Origin: Hysterangium stoloniferum
Lineage: Eukaryota > Basidiomycota > Agaricomycetes > Hysterangiales > Hysterangiaceae
NCBI GenBank assembly: GCA_015178975.1
Contig: WHVD01000120.1
Span: 62,001-126,000 of the forward strand
DNA length: 64,000 bases
Direction: 5' to 3'
Shown: positions 43,361 to 55,911 of the stretch, one piece after another
Position numbering within the stretch: the stretch's first letter is position 1
How the letters are laid out: every line of letters starts with the position of its first letter
Position numbers and translations under genes: made by a program
Notes under the pieces: model-generated
Seen by the model: only the letters and a program-made list of their open reading frames with translations
Told to the model about the DNA's origin: nothing
The model's database searches: none

Positions 43361-43740
43361 TTAAATGATTTTGGAAAAACCTTGCACAATGCACTGGGTG
43401 AATGATCCCATCAATAGTGATCCACATAGCATGAGGGGGCCATACTCTCTAATATCGACCCCCTTCACCTTGTCTTCCCACGAGATGTGTGGGGTATAGT
43501 CCGGATGTTCATTGGCACTTTTGATGTTCCCATCATCCACATACACAATATGATGACTGGCAGTTTGTGACTTGGGCTGGAAGGTATTCACCTTGGGAAT
43601 GATATGGGGATGGAACATCCTAGCATTGGGTCCCGATCAAATGAGGCCAGAAGACATTAATTAAATGACAGCCTTACCCAATGTGCTGGGTGAATGATCC
43701 TGTGACAAGTGATCCATCTGTCATGAGGGGGCCAGCATTG
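43361..43740 (-). pseudogene. Two tandem 3' fragments of the membrane protein gene
   Basis: The minus strand reads PNARMFHPHIIPKVNTFQPK, VDDGNIKSANEHPDYTPHIS and LREYGPLMLCGSLLMGSF, matching the C-terminal exon at 35080-35310 (DGSLFTGSFAQRIWQGF) and its following exon (35347-35410). A second, shorter copy of the end (GPLMTDGSLVTGSFTQHIG) lies at 43660-43740. CpG is lower than in the 33-35 kb copy, so these are older. Confidence 0.55.
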
Positions 43741-43869
43741 GTGGAGAGATTAGAGCCACATGGGATGGCTCCACAGCAGCATGACAAGGAACAGGGTAGT
43801 AGTCGTGGCCATGGTTGGGCTAATCTGGTTGGAGGGGCTTCTTGCCATCCTTTTTCAGCCTGACAAAAT

Positions 43870-45690
43870 TCCTGAGCAGCTTCAAACCAGGTTGAAGTTT
43901 TGATAAGTCACTTCCACAAGATATTATCTGGATTTAAACCATTATCTAACCATTTTTCTTTGATGTAGTTGTGAGCCCCATCCCAGACAATTTGTTTAAT
44001 CTGTTGCTCTTGCATATCAGGGAACCATGTAGTGCTATTCTCCACGTCTCATGCAAAATCACGGAAACAATTTTCACCCTGCCTGGATGAAGTTAGTTGT
44101 GTCTGCAACCTCAGCTTATAATCAGCTGGAAAACAGTAATCAAAAAGTCTGTCATAGATGGCTTTAAGTGTCCACCGTTTCCGGCTCAGGGCAACATGCT
44201 TCATATAAAATGAGCTTGCCTTGCCATCCAAAAAGTAAATTATTAGCTTCACAGCCCATTTCCAATCTAACCCATTGATTTCTGTCCAAAGATCATAGGC
44301 ATAGACAAATGCTTCTAGGATGTCAAGATTGGCTATGCTAGTATACACCACAGCTTGTTTCATCTTGACTCCCACTAAGAGTTTCTTAGTCCGCTTGGCA
44401 TCAGCTGCTGACCGTTTGTGTCTTTCAGATTTTATCCGTTTAGAATTAGGTGAGTTTTTCTTTCTAGTATTCTTCTTCTGGCCTGCTTCTCATGGACCTC
44501 AAGAGTTGTTCTCTGACTCCAACCCTGAATTAGGTGAGTCTGCACTCCTATTAGCTGACCCTCCAGTTATAGTGCTACTTGACAATTCATCCAACCCATC
44601 ACTTCTGGTGGAACTGCTTGAATCCGAGGGTGGTTTGAATTCTCCTTACCCTCCAACTGTGAAGTACCTGCCCTTGGGCACCTGCAAAAACTCTCTCACA
44701 TATCGGCTGGTCACCCTATTGGACTGTGGACCCCTCGAAGACTTACTATTCTGCCTCTCACTCTTGGCAGCAGAGTGTGGGCATGAATTCACTTTACACT
44801 GGTCCCCCAGGATATTATTGCCCTCCATTCGCACCTTTCCCTCAGTGGATAGAGATGACCCTTCTGGTCTTGTTCCTTTGGCATGTACAGGCTCCAATAC
44901 TTCGGATGGAGGTTCAGTATCTTGTACCTCAATGACAATGGCATTTAGGTTTACTGACAGCTTAGGTCTTGCTGCTGAAATTTCGGACCCTTGAATCTCC
45001 CATGGGCACACAGTGTTAGGTAGGGTCCATGTCCTGGGCAGTGGCCCCAATGGATCCTGATCAGAATTGGAACTGTCTGCCCATCTAAACTCTGGAGCTG
45101 AGTGGTGTTCTAACACCAGTATCTCAGCCTCCTTCTGCCTGCTTTCGTCTTCATTACTGCCATCCCCCACCTCAAACCACTCTGGGAAGTAAAGTGACTA
45201 CATTCATAGAAGAGGTTTCACAGCTTGATACTTCATTCGGAAAGTCTTTTGTGGAGAGGCAATCTCTTCTGGGTGCAGAAGACCATACTGCTGAGTCCAG
45301 TTATGGAGGGAGATCTGAGTACTCGAATACTCATTGTAAATGGGTTTAGAGGTTGTCTTCTCCTTATTACATATTGACTCTTTTCTCAAGGCATCACCCT
45401 TAGGGTTACCAGCCCTTCCACTTAGAGTGGGCATCGAGGAATCAAAGGTATATAGCAATACCCCTTCCATCTTGGCATCACGGTCCATCCTCCCCCCCTT
45501 CCCTGCTAGTACAGATCTAAGAGGTTCGGGGCCCATGGCATGCAAAGGCGAAGAAGTATTACTTACTGAATCAAGAGCCATATTATCAACATTATCACTA
45601 TCCACCTGTCATCGAACAACTCTCTTGCTCCAAACAGGAATCGCACTTTGGACAGTGCCTCATCGAGTGATTGGTTGATTAATTTCAGAC
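43870..45690 (-). mobile_element. Ty3-type retroelement fossil, gag region
   Basis: Minus-strand gag. The conserved retrotransposon gag domain is at about 44375-44049 (LDGKASSFYMKHVALSRKRW, IYDRLFDYCFPADYKLRLQT), preceded by long low-complexity N-terminal segments (45605-44646). No pol or LTR in the right orientation is attached; the nearby LTR at 46053 faces the other way. It is broken in a few places and keeps long open stretches, so it is of intermediate age. Confidence 0.75.
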
Positions 45691-46052
45691 ATCTTGACAA
45701 AAGTAGTTATGTTGAATTATAGGTGCACATGTAGTAAAAGAGCCTAGTGGGTGATCAGTCCACTAGTAGTGTTATTAAATAATGTTAAATAGGAAACAAT
45801 ATACTCAAAAAGTGTAAGGGTTCCGCTATGAAGAAGTAGCATAATCCCTCAGAGAGCTCTTGCAAAAGAGAACAAAATGAGTAGGACTAGGTTCCTATTC
45901 ACAAGAGACTATCATAACCATACAAGAGATCTACCTATTTATGATAATAGTAGTGGAGCCCCTTGCAACAAGTCAAAACCTGTGAAACAAACACAATAGT
46001 AGTCTAATACATAGCAGTTGGGAGAAAAGTACTCTACTGGTAGGTGAGGGTG
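45691..46052. other. Leader-like sequence, no gene
   Basis: Sequence upstream of the gag fossil on its strand. No open frame and no LTR of matching orientation is seen. Confidence 0.4.
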
Positions 46053-46821
46053 TGTTATGACCGGAAATCTCGCCAGACTCTGGGCACTAACTTATATGCA
46101 CCCGTGCCCTATACGCACCCATTATCAGTTTACCGGAATTCCCACCGGACTCCATATGTCAGACTTGTCTACATTTGACTTCGTTACATTATGTTTCAGT
46201 CACCGGAAAACCCACCAGACTTCATCTCTGTCTATATCTGACCTCGTCCCACACATCAGTCACCGGACCCCGCTCAGAAAACCCGTCACCCCTCTAACAG
46301 AGCCCCGTTCCCATTTTAGTCAAATGACCTGTCACGATTTGGACTCCACTCCATTCTGTCCCATTCCTAACACCAAACTTGGTGTTTACTATTCCCATTT
46401 TATGTTTTGCTCATTTCGTTTCATCATTACTGGATTCGGTATGACATTCACTCCACAGTCTATTTAAACTGGCAGATGTTGTACATACAATCCAGTCAGA
46501 AAATTGGCTTAGATTCCCCCCAGTAATCTAATACATTTTCTGCTCTAAACTCCTACTTGAATTATACCGCTCACACTAGTCAAAGCCCACGGGCTCTGGC
46601 ACATCTACAGTATCTCTCTTACCTATCTCGACTCACGACCCATGACCTCCGACCTACGACCTCTTGACCCATGACCCTCACCCGGACTCCCCGGGATCCC
46701 CATCTGCCTGTCTGAAATTGGATAACATGATCTAGCGAGGGCGCAGCCTATAAGCTGAAGCCAAGTCCTACCGGATATTCCATGGGTTTCTCTGGAGACC
46801 CGCTGTGTTCGTACCCTAACA
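46053..46821 (+). mobile_element. LTR family A, without attached internal region
   Basis: Starts TGTTATGACCGG and ends GTACCCTAACA, with the shared ATAAGCTGAAGCCAAGTCC block at about 46750. Related to 2199-3016 and 18182-18998. The flanks (GGGTG and GGGCA) agree only partly, so either the target duplication has decayed or two elements recombined. Confidence 0.8.
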
Positions 46822-49800
46822 GGGCAGCAGGATGTGTATGTAGCTGGTTGGTATGGGCAAGAGGGTTGAATGTAGGGTGAGGAAGAGCAGGGATGGTGGG
46901 CCAGTTATGCTTTCCAGAAAGCATCAGAGGTGGCGATGAACTCAGCTAGGGCTTCAAGGCCTTTGTAGGTGCCGAGGATAATGGGGAGTGATAGGTCTTG
47001 AGAGGCAGTGTGGAGGGTGTGGCGGTGCTCCTCATGAAGGGGGCACTCAGAAAGGATGTAGAGGTGGGACTGGATGTCTTCTGTGCCACAGGGACAGGAG
47101 GTCGGGAGGTCGGGGAGGAAACATTGGTAGTAGGCACCAAAGAAGCCTGGCCCAAGATGGCCTAGATGACACATGTGTGGACATGGTGGGGACCACCATA
47201 TTCCTTGTGGAACTTTGAGAGTTTCACAGCAGGGGGTTTGTGGAGTGCGACAGCAGCTTGGTTGGTGTGGGGAAGGTGGAGCCAGTCTTGTCACCAAAGT
47301 TTAGGGAGCGGGACTTGGCACGTTCCAGGGCCCAGGAGATAGTGGAGTGGATGATGGGGGGCAGGTAACAGCTTCTTTTGCGAGGAAGTCCACCTCTTCA
47401 TTGCCTTGGAATCCCTTGTGGCTGGGGATCCAGGAGAGGGAGACATGGTGGGATGGGTCAACTAGGAAAGCATCAATGTGTTTGGGGAAAATTATGGAGG
47501 CACACTGGCTGGGGTGGTCTGAGAGATCCTCAATAGATCTGAGTGCAGCCTGATTGTCAGAGAAGACGAGAAGGTGCTTAGCTTCAGGAAAATCAGCCAT
47601 GATTTTCAGTAGAATGGCACTGGCACTAGCCAGGGCAAACATTTCAGCGTCGAAAATCCCTGCATGTTTGCCTAGGCTGAAGCACCCATGGTGGATGGAA
47701 GTGCCAAGGTGGTGGATAGAGTAGCCGGCACCTGTGTGTCAGTGGTTTCCATGAGCTTTGCGGCAGGAGCCATCAGTGTAGATGATGATGGCAGAAGGGT
47801 CCTGGTTGGCAGTGTGGATAGTGAGGCAGAGTTGCTCAATGAAGTGAGTGTGCTCTTCAGGGCTAAAGGGAGGACTCAGAATATTCTTTGAAAGGTGGTC
47901 ACCCCACGCAGGGCGGTGTGCATATGGGGGGGGGGGGGGGCGAAATAAGGAAAAATCCATTCGGTCTTGGGGCTGGACATAGAGGCGAGGTAGTGGATGA
48001 TGGTGGTTTGGTTGCATGAGCCGTTTGGGGGGGTAGGGGGGGGGGGAGGTAGCTGCCCGGATGGTGGCCCTCCCAGCTGGGAGGGGCCCTCGCTAGGACT
48101 TGGGATGAGGCAGGGAGGTGACTGAACCAAATGGCGGCATTGGTGGAGAGTTTGCATAGCAGGTGGGAGATGGGGAGGATGGCACCAATGTGGTGCATTT
48201 CTGCAACAGGGGATGTGCGGAAAGTGCCAAAAATCCATCAGAAAGCTTCAGTCTGGGCCTTTTCAAGGGGCTTGATGAGTTTTTTCTGGTGGCGGCCAGT
48301 GTACCATACTGGGGAGGTGAAGGTGACGATGGGGATGATGATAGCACGGTAAAGGAGTCTGGCATTGGCTACACTGAGGCCACGGATGCTGTTGGCAAGG
48401 GGTTTTAGACCTGCAGTGGCAGAGCGGGGACGGTTGGCCATGTTGTGGACATGTGTGCAGAATGTGAGGGAGCAGTCAAAATAGACACCAAGCCAGTGGA
48501 TGGAGTGCTGGGGGTTGACGGCACGGGCTAGGGCAGAAAGGGGGGAGATGTGGATGAGGGGGTGAATGGCAGGATCAGCTTTAGAGTGGGTGAAGTGGAT
48601 GAGTTCAGTTTTGTCAGCATTAATGTCTAGGCCAAGGAGGTGGAGCAGATTGACCACAGTGTTGAAGGCATTTGATAGGCGGGCAGTGTTAGTATCCAGG
48701 GACTCGGACATCACCAGGATGAGGGCATCATCTACATATACTTTAAGGTTGACATCTGGGAGGTCATTTAGATATGTGAGTATAGGGGACAAGTAGATGG
48801 TGGATAATATGGGGGATTGGGGGGAGCTTTGAGGGATACCAATGCCAGCAATGGAGAGGGGGTCACTGAGGAAACCATCAATGCAGATGCGGATGAGGTG
48901 GTTGGACAGAAATGACCTGGTCCATGCAATAACCAGCAGGGAGAAGCCGAGGAGTTCAAGTGTGTGGAGTAGGGGAGTGTGGTTGACATTGTCGAAATAT
49001 CCCTTGAAATCAATAGCAAAGGTGAGGCAATGAGTCCATTGTGCCACAGCCTGGACATCATGGGTGAGGGACAGGCATGCATCAATGACTGAGGATTTGT
49101 CGTGGCCACCAAACTGGTTGGTAGGGACTAAGTTGTGGCAACTGACCTCATACATGATACGGGCTGCCATGAGTTTTTCAAGGAGCTTGCCAAGGCATTC
49201 CAGCAATGCGATGGGACGGTAGGAGCGGGGGTTGGACATGTCAGCCTTGTGTGGTTTGGGGACGATAGCAATGATGGCCATTTTGAAGGCTGTAGGGTGG
49301 ACACCTTGTTGAATGCAGGCATTGAGGAAGTTGGTGAGCTCAACAGGTGAAACAGAGAAGGCCCATTTGATGATACGGTAGGTGGAGCTGGAGGCACCAG
49401 GAGCAGAGGTGTTCGAGGCAGATGAGAGAGTTTCTAGGATCTCAGATTGTGAGAAGGGGGTGAAGCCCAATGGAAGGAGGGGGGCAGGGTCAGATGTCAG
49501 GACTGGGTCTATCACGGGTGCAGTCCTGGGGAAAAAGGTGTCAGCAAAAGTGTGGCATTGTGAGGATGGGTCGATAGCTATGGTATCACTGTGACGAATT
49601 GGGGGGGTGCATTGGTGGTGTTTTCCTAAGGCCCACTGGCATAGGCTCCATACCTCTGTGTGGGAGGAACATTGGACAATGTCCATGGCCCAGTCATGCT
49701 TCGCTTTGCAGATGGTTGCATGGAGGTTGCCTCTGGCCACCTCACATTGTGGTCCGTGTGTGTGCATAAGGGCACACATGGCCTCATTGCAGGCCTCATT

Positions 49801-52418
49801 CCACCATTTGGATCAGGGGGGGGCCTTGCCAGTGTTTCCAGGCATGATATCTGAGGTGGCTAGGGATAGAGAGCTGAGTAGGGCAGTGGCACCCACTTCA
49901 ACATCTTGGGGGGAATGGTATTCTGGGGGTAGGGGGTTAGCACAGATGGAGTGGGAAAAAGCCTCACACCACTCTTTCCGCAAGGACAGGTCAATCCGGA
50001 AGGGATGTGGGCAGTCATTGGGGCCCAGTGGGTGGGGGGCTGGGAGGTGGATGACCCAGTGGATGGGGTTGTGGTCTGAGGCAGCAACCGAGTCAGGGAG
50101 GACCTCCCAGTCATGGACTAAGTTGCATTCAGTGGCCACATAGTTGACCCACGTTAGATCGATGATGGAGTTGGACTGGTTGGTCTGGCCAATGCAGGTT
50201 GGTTTGTCCAGGCAGTTAACAAGGGCAAAAGTGTTAGCAGCTGCCCCATCAGCGAGGTCATTTACTCTAGGGGAGGGGTGGCAGGGGTGGCTGCCAGTAA
50301 TTGCCCAGGATGGATGGTGGAGGTTGAGTCGCCGAGGATAAGGGTAGGGGTTGTGGCTGGGAGGTCAGAGTTGAGCAGTGTTTGGAGCGCCATCGAGTCC
50401 CTGCTGGTGCCAGCATTATAAACATTCACAGATATGAAGGAGAGGTCACCATAAGTGAAAGAGTTTGTGAGTATGTCTGGGGAGTTGAGAAGGTCCGGGC
50501 TGGGGAGGGCTGAGAGGCCAGGTGTGTTTCTATGGACAAAGGTGGCAACCCGGGGGGTCTGGTCAGGGGCGGTGAGGGGGAGGAAAGATTCCCATGCAGG
50601 GCATGAGACGGTGCCTTTGATGGTGGTCCCGGATGGGTCAGAGATAGAGCGACCTGTACCGATTTTGCCCCACCAGGGTTCTTGTAGGAAGATAATGTCA
50701 TAGTTGGAGAAGGTGTTGAGGATGAAGTGCATGCGGGTGTTGGAATGTGCTACATTGAGTTGGAGGCAGTGTAGCTGGAGGGGGGGCATTAGTCAAAGGT
50801 GATGTCAGTGTCGGAGGGGGGGACAGGTTGAGAACTGGGAGGAGGGGAGGCCTGGGACATGGAGGGGGGGGGACCACATATTTGCGGCACTCAGGGCGGT
50901 CAGGGGAGTCAGCTACGTGAGGGCCAGAGCAGTTGACACACCTGAAGTCATGGGGGCAGTCTTGGTCAACTGGGAGATTGGCTAACTTACATGCATTGCA
51001 TTTAGCGCGGTGGACAGCTTCAGCCTGATGGTCCCCACAGAGGCAACACTTTGGGCGGGAGTTGCATTGCGCAGTGGAGTGGCCGAGGGACCAGCAGTTA
51101 GGGCATTGGCAAAGTTTTGGCTTGTCGACCCGGCACTTGATGGTGACAGGGGCACCAAACATGAAGAATTGGGTTTGGAAAGCTTCTTTGAGGAGGGAGC
51201 CATCAGGATCCTCAAATGCCATCGAGATGGAGGACTTGAGGCCAGAGATTGAGTCCAGGGGCTGTATCCAGGAAGAGGGTTGGGTGAGGGTGATTTTGGA
51301 GGCGAAGGGAAGGTCATTGAAGGAGTTGAGGAGGGAGGTGTTGGAGAGAACAGGGCCGCCTGGGAACTCTCAGGCAAGGACACCCACCAGGATGATCTTA
51401 GACCAGTGTGTATCACGTGAGATGGTAGGGTCAGTGCCAAGATCCAGGGCCTCTCCGATGGATGGGAGATGTGCCGAGATGAGGGCAGGGGAGGTGGGGG
51501 GGGAAGGTGATGATAAGGTTGCCAGCTGAGTTCCAGTGCGTGCTGATGGCCTGGAGGCCACAAGCTGTGGGGACAGCTTTGAACTTGGCATTTATCCTCC
51601 TGGTAATGATGAGGGGAGGGCGGCTGTCGGGAGAAGGCGGGTTGCCTTTGAAGCGGACCACGAAACGGATTGGGGAGGTAGGCTTGCGTGGGGGAGGTTT
51701 GGGGGTTTTTGGGGCCGTAGGGGCTGGGTTGGGTGGGCTGGAGGCGACTGCAGTGAAGGACGGGGGACTGCGGGAGGCCAGGGTGGTCGGGGGGAGTTTT
51801 TAGCTTGGCGGGGGTTGGTGCGGGTTGCAGACGCGATTTGGCATTCCAGACATGACATCTGGGCTGAGATGGATGTTTGTAGTTGCTGGAGGTAGTGGGC
51901 GACGTTGCCATCCAGAGCGGGCGGAGGAGAGGGGAGGGGCGGGGAAGGAGGGGCGGCCTGGGAAGGGTCAGAAGGCCAGGCGTGGGTATCCTTCGAGGCT
52001 CGGCCGAGGTGTGCGCGAATTTCGGAGCAAGCGTCGATGACAGAAGGATCATCCATGGCCACGCCGTGGGGGACAGGGCTCGAGATGATGTCAATGAGAC
52101 TAAGGCAGAAGGAGGCCCACCCGGCAATCGGGTCATCAACAGCGGAGGGGTCAGAAAAGATGTGGGTTAGGTTCGTTACAGCGTCGACGGAGTAGGAAAG
52201 GAAGAGTGGGGGGTCGGAGGGGGTAGGTGGCTCAGCTACAGGGTACGTGGAGCTCGGCGTGGGCAAAGGGGGATCCTCGTCCATACCATGGCCAGGGCCA
52301 GGGTCGTGAGCAAGTTTTGCCTTTTTCAGGGTATTCGGGGTATACTCGGGGGAGCGGGGACGACGGCTTGTGGGCAGAGCAGGCGTAGATGGTGGTGGCA
52401 CGAAGTGACCATCCATGT
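46822..52418 (-). mobile_element. Tad1-like LINE, nearly full length
   Basis: Read on the minus strand. ORF1 (52440 to about 50700) is Pro-rich and ends in three zinc-knuckle-like motifs (CPNCWSLGHSTAQC, CCLCGDHQ, CVNCSGPHVADS). An AP-type endonuclease follows (50789 to about 50050, LQLNVAHSN, FLQEPWWG, SDHNPIHW), then reverse transcriptase (49779-48240, YRPIALLECLGKLLEKL, YVDD near 48730), RNase H (about 47790-47300, YTDGS, SDNQAAL) and a C-terminal Cys/His motif (SCPCGTEDIQSH, about 47090), stopping at 46908. Frames are interrupted: the endonuclease frame stops after TPATPPLE (50262), there is a TGA after GKAPP, another after EKAQTEAF at 48238, and shifts occur in ORF1 and near the G-runs at 47926 and 48027. 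Two of these look like CGA to TGA changes. Confidence 0.9.
47926..48051. repeat. G-runs in the LINE (C-runs in its coding strand)
   Basis: A run of 15 G at 47926-47940 and clustered runs of 7 and 10 or more G at about 48027-48049. They fall in the proline-rich linker between reverse transcriptase and RNase H and coincide with frame changes there. Confidence 0.8.
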
Positions 52419-54290
52419 CACGTGAGGACCTCAATGTCATTATAAACTATTTCAAATTCTGGATGATGTCGTAAGTTTTACCGTTGCTGTTTTTGGTGAA
52501 TGGCCAACATGAGAAATATGCAGATACGGTCGCAACCATGGACACATTGAATTGATTTACCCGCAAATATCGATTTTCTCCTCCTGTTTCACGCAGGATC
52601 CTTGGATCCGCAGCATTTATGGAACTCTATTGGATATAGCGCTTGACATTTTACAGACCAAGATCGATTCGTTTGCGTGTGCTGACTCTTCTCGCTACAT
52701 CGCTTATACACGCATTATAAATGAACTCGATGGATTATTTAAGGATGGCACATTGCTGGAAGAAAACATTGATCGAAGTCATATCATTGTTTCCATCGGG
52801 ATTAAAATGCTGCAGTGAGTACAGTTACATCGTCGCAGACCTGTCGTCTCAAAATCATTCGGCTGTCAGAATACTAATTCAGCGCCCGAAATCAGACACT
52901 TCAGTGTTGGATGGCGCCTCGATCCTAATAAGTGGCTCTATACGACTAACATATTTACTCATTGCCTGAATGTCGTTTGACCTATTTAAGATTCTTCGAA
53001 GAGTAACGCCGCAAAGTATGATATGCGAAGGATGCTTTTATCAGTCCTTAAAGTGCTCAAACGATGATTTAATATTGCTACCCCCATGACTGGGAACTTT
53101 GCCTTCTTACACCTGTTCTTTGACAGCAAGCACTCTTAGATAATCGAGCGTTCCGTTGGGGAATGAACTTTTCAAATTCATAAAGATTATATACCGATCT
53201 ATCATTAAAGGGTAAATACATACTCATCTGGTCTGCATAGAGAACCGTGCTAGAATGCGGAGAAAGCGGGTAGAAGCGTCGGATAAATCCAAATATCCTG
53301 ATCAGGCATGTCCGCTAGGTCTCCGGTTACCCGATTCCGGCTGCTCAAGTCCTGAGCTGGCGTCCAGTCGACTTGTGGATCCTGATGTACCCAGGTGTCA
53401 GGCTTACGGCGCTCTGCTCATAATCCCGCACAAACTGATCACTGATCCAGATGCTGGCAGCCTCCAGTTCCCTGCCAATAGGGGCCAGCGCTCCATAGGA
53501 TCTGGGTTTTGGTTGACGAGTTGAATTCATGCTATTGAAACTGACTAGCATTTCTTCTTTATTTCTGTAGTTGGGCAAGTCTTATCGCGCGTCGCCTTCA
53601 ATAGGGTATATTAACGAGCTGAGGCTAGGCCCAAAGCCTAAGCCTCCCTGCCACACACTGCACCATTACGGACGAACAAGACAATATTGTCCCGTCACTG
53701 TCACAGCACCTGCTCATAGTTGGCAACGAACCAAGAGCTTTTGATTTTAGCAGCGTGTCTCGTCGAAACCGGCGTAAAGTCCAGAGAAGGAGATAAGAAA
53801 GAAATTGAACAGATGCAACAAGACAAGAGGGTACAGGCATACCATTTCCTTTTAATATCTAGAGAAAGCGCCACCATTGCCGCAGCCGACCATGGATGTC
53901 GACGACCGGAAGCTCTCTCGCTCGTCACTTCAATATGTCCAAGAGCGCCGACCCAGTCATACTGAAAAACTCATGAGATACGTTGGCTTTCCTAATCTTC
54001 CTACAATGTCCACAGGAACAGCGTCAGGAAAGGTTTCCACCTCACTCCCATGGCGGCAGACATCCGCGAAAAGGCCAGAGAAGGAGAAAAAGGAAGCAGA
54101 AAGGTACCAGGATCACTGTTGCCGCAACTGCCAATGAATATTCACACCCAGAAGCTCTCTCACTCGCCACTTCCACTCAACGGGATCATAAGCCTCTGAA
54201 ACAGATCTTGCACCCTGTCTTCAAACGCCAAAGCAATCAGTCCCATCGATATTCGAGACGTTGTTCACGCCGCCACTGTTGAAGTATAAT
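52419..54290 (+). pseudogene. MSDHE-family copy F with beta modules
   Basis: Begins within exon 3 directly after the LINE (EDLNVIINYFKFWM), then a 53-bp intron (GTAAGT...ATGCAG) and a full exon 4 (ILQTKIDSFACADSSRYI, ENIDRSHIIVSIGIKMLQ, to 52818). The last exon is mostly missing. From about 53640 a series of beta modules follows (MDVDDRKLSRSSLQYVQE, GFPNLPTMSTGTASGK, VAATANEYSHPEALSL, ILHPVFKRQSNQSHRYSR). CpG-rich, so it is young despite being truncated. Exons 1-2 are not seen; the LINE lies where they should be. Confidence 0.65.
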
Positions 54291-54299
54291 AATCTTGCA

Positions 54300-54689
54300 T
54301 TTGTCTTGTTAATAAAACTTGTACTTCAATATGTAAATACTGTACATTTGCTTACTAATACTAACGCTTTTTGTTCGCGTCCACGACGTACTGACGCATA
54401 CCTGCGCTTTAATTCTAACAGCCACCACGTACGCGGCTACACCCGATCCAGCCTGCTGCAATGCCCCTCGACGTACAAGCTCGATCCGTTCCCTCCCAAG
54501 CAACACTGGGTCAGCGATTGCTTGAGGAGATTCGTGGAAGTAGACATCGTCGCGTACTTTGAAGGGACAGGTTTGGGTTTGGCGAGATTGGGAGAGTGGG
54601 AGAGTAGGAAGACGTCATCCGTGATGGAGCCTATCAATAACGCGACGAGCGTGAGAAGAGAGAGGACAAGTGTACTATCATTCTTTGAT
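54300..54689 (+). CDS. Unrecognised ORF fragment (VDIVAYFEGTGLG module)
   Basis: Frame containing LRRFVEVDIVAYFEGTGLGL and SVMEPINNATSVRRE. The same module is at 56600-56720 (RFVEIDIVADFEGTGLG, MEPIYNATSV) and in inverse form at about 41560-41640. It lies between a beta module and either block X or gamma. No family recognised. Confidence 0.4.
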
Positions 54690-55660
54690 TGTCTCCCAAA
54701 ATAGCTGTTGGGTCTTCATGTATGATATTGAGTTCTTCTAAGAAGTGTCTTGTCACATGGCTTCGCAGGCGGGTTCTGAAAGTGCCAAGGTAGTCTGTTT
54801 TCTGGATGACCAAGATACAGGTCCTGGTCCAAGAAATATTGTCCTCAGGATCCCCTGTAAAATCCCCATTTGAATATCTCTGTAAGTATCAATTTCCTCC
54901 TCCTAAGCGTGATTCTTGCTCTCTAGTCGTAAACAGATATTCATTTGGCGAGATTGGAATGGGCAAGAGGAGGACTAGATGAACACTGAGATAGTTTACT
55001 GGCCGGATGAGCAATATCAGAACACGATATGACAGCTGCGAACATGGGACTTCCAATAAGCTCTTGACAGTGCAGTTTGATTGTTTCTTCTTTTTCCTCA
55101 CTGGTTTCTGGCCGTGCGATGGAACTAAATCCGATTCCAAATGGGATAGGAGATCACGTTGGTTTAGAATACTTCATTTCCTTCCCACAACTACCACTGT
55201 TTAAGCGATGGATGTACGTTTGATTATGCACGATGCAGCACCTCAGTGATGTATCAAGTGCTTACACAGCGAGTCTTCGGCTAGGAAACTCCGAAGACAC
55301 AATACTAACAGAACAGACACAGCTGAACGATAATGAATCGGTCAACATATCGGGAAAGTTGATAAAACAACGCACCCCGTTCTCAAAGATACAAGCCAGA
55401 ACCAACTGATTAACACCCCTAGGCCATGAACCAGAGAAATCGATGAAAAGAAAGAAGTAGAAATATCCAAAGAAAGAAGGAGAAGGAGAACTAGAAAAGA
55501 AAAGGAATGAGTATGTCTAGCCTCTGCCACTACTCGTCCGCCGCTGCCCCTACTTTTTGTCTGCCGCTGCCCCTCTTGCCCCTGCTTTCGCTTCTGCCCC
55601 TGCTTAACCCACTTACCTCTCTGTCCGCCATCAGTTACATTGTGGTGGAGGCGCACCTGG
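54690..55660 (-). repeat. Block X, right copy, inverted
   Basis: Inverse of 35410-36390. The minus strand has ESDLVPSHGQKPVRKKKKQS, RVLILLIRPVNYLSVHLVLL and the hydrophobic LVLLLLLSLDISTSFFSSIS. The coding words agree closely with the left copy. Confidence 0.65.
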
Positions 55661-55876
55661 AGGCAATGGTTCCATCCGAGCAGCTAGAGGTCCACCAAGT
55701 GTCTTTGCCAAACGTTGTGGTGGGTAGTTGAACATGCGGGACTGGCTTTCCACCCTATTCCCACCCCAGGTCAGGTGCAAGTGCTGTCGCACTGAGGTAT
55801 CCGTCACTTGCCTAGATGATAACATGTGAGTATAATTGCCAAAATTAATGAAACGAAATTGTACTTGTCTAACCAT
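55631..55876 (-). CDS. C-terminal exon of an unrecognised gene
   Basis: The minus strand, after an ATCTAG acceptor, reads QVTDTSVRQHLHLTWGGNRV, PPQRLAKTLGGPLAARMEPL and PPGAPPPQCN followed by TGA. It joins block X at the same place where the left copy joins the membrane protein gene end, so X follows different upstream exons in the two places. Confidence 0.35.
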   Translation of the reverse strand: MVRQVQFRFINFGNYTHMLSSRQVTDTSVRQHLHLTWGGNRVESQSRMFNYPPQRLAKTLGGPLAARMEPLPPGAPPPQCN

Positions 55877-55911
55877 GTTGGGGGTTCTCCTCTATTATTA
55901 AAAGCCTTGTC

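Noticed and set aside
46053-46821. 5' LTR of the gag fossil at 43870-45690
   Set aside because: The LTR is in the opposite orientation to gag.
49607-52195. Plus-strand frames of up to 178 codons
   Set aside because: They are antisense to the LINE coding strand and follow from its GC-rich codons.
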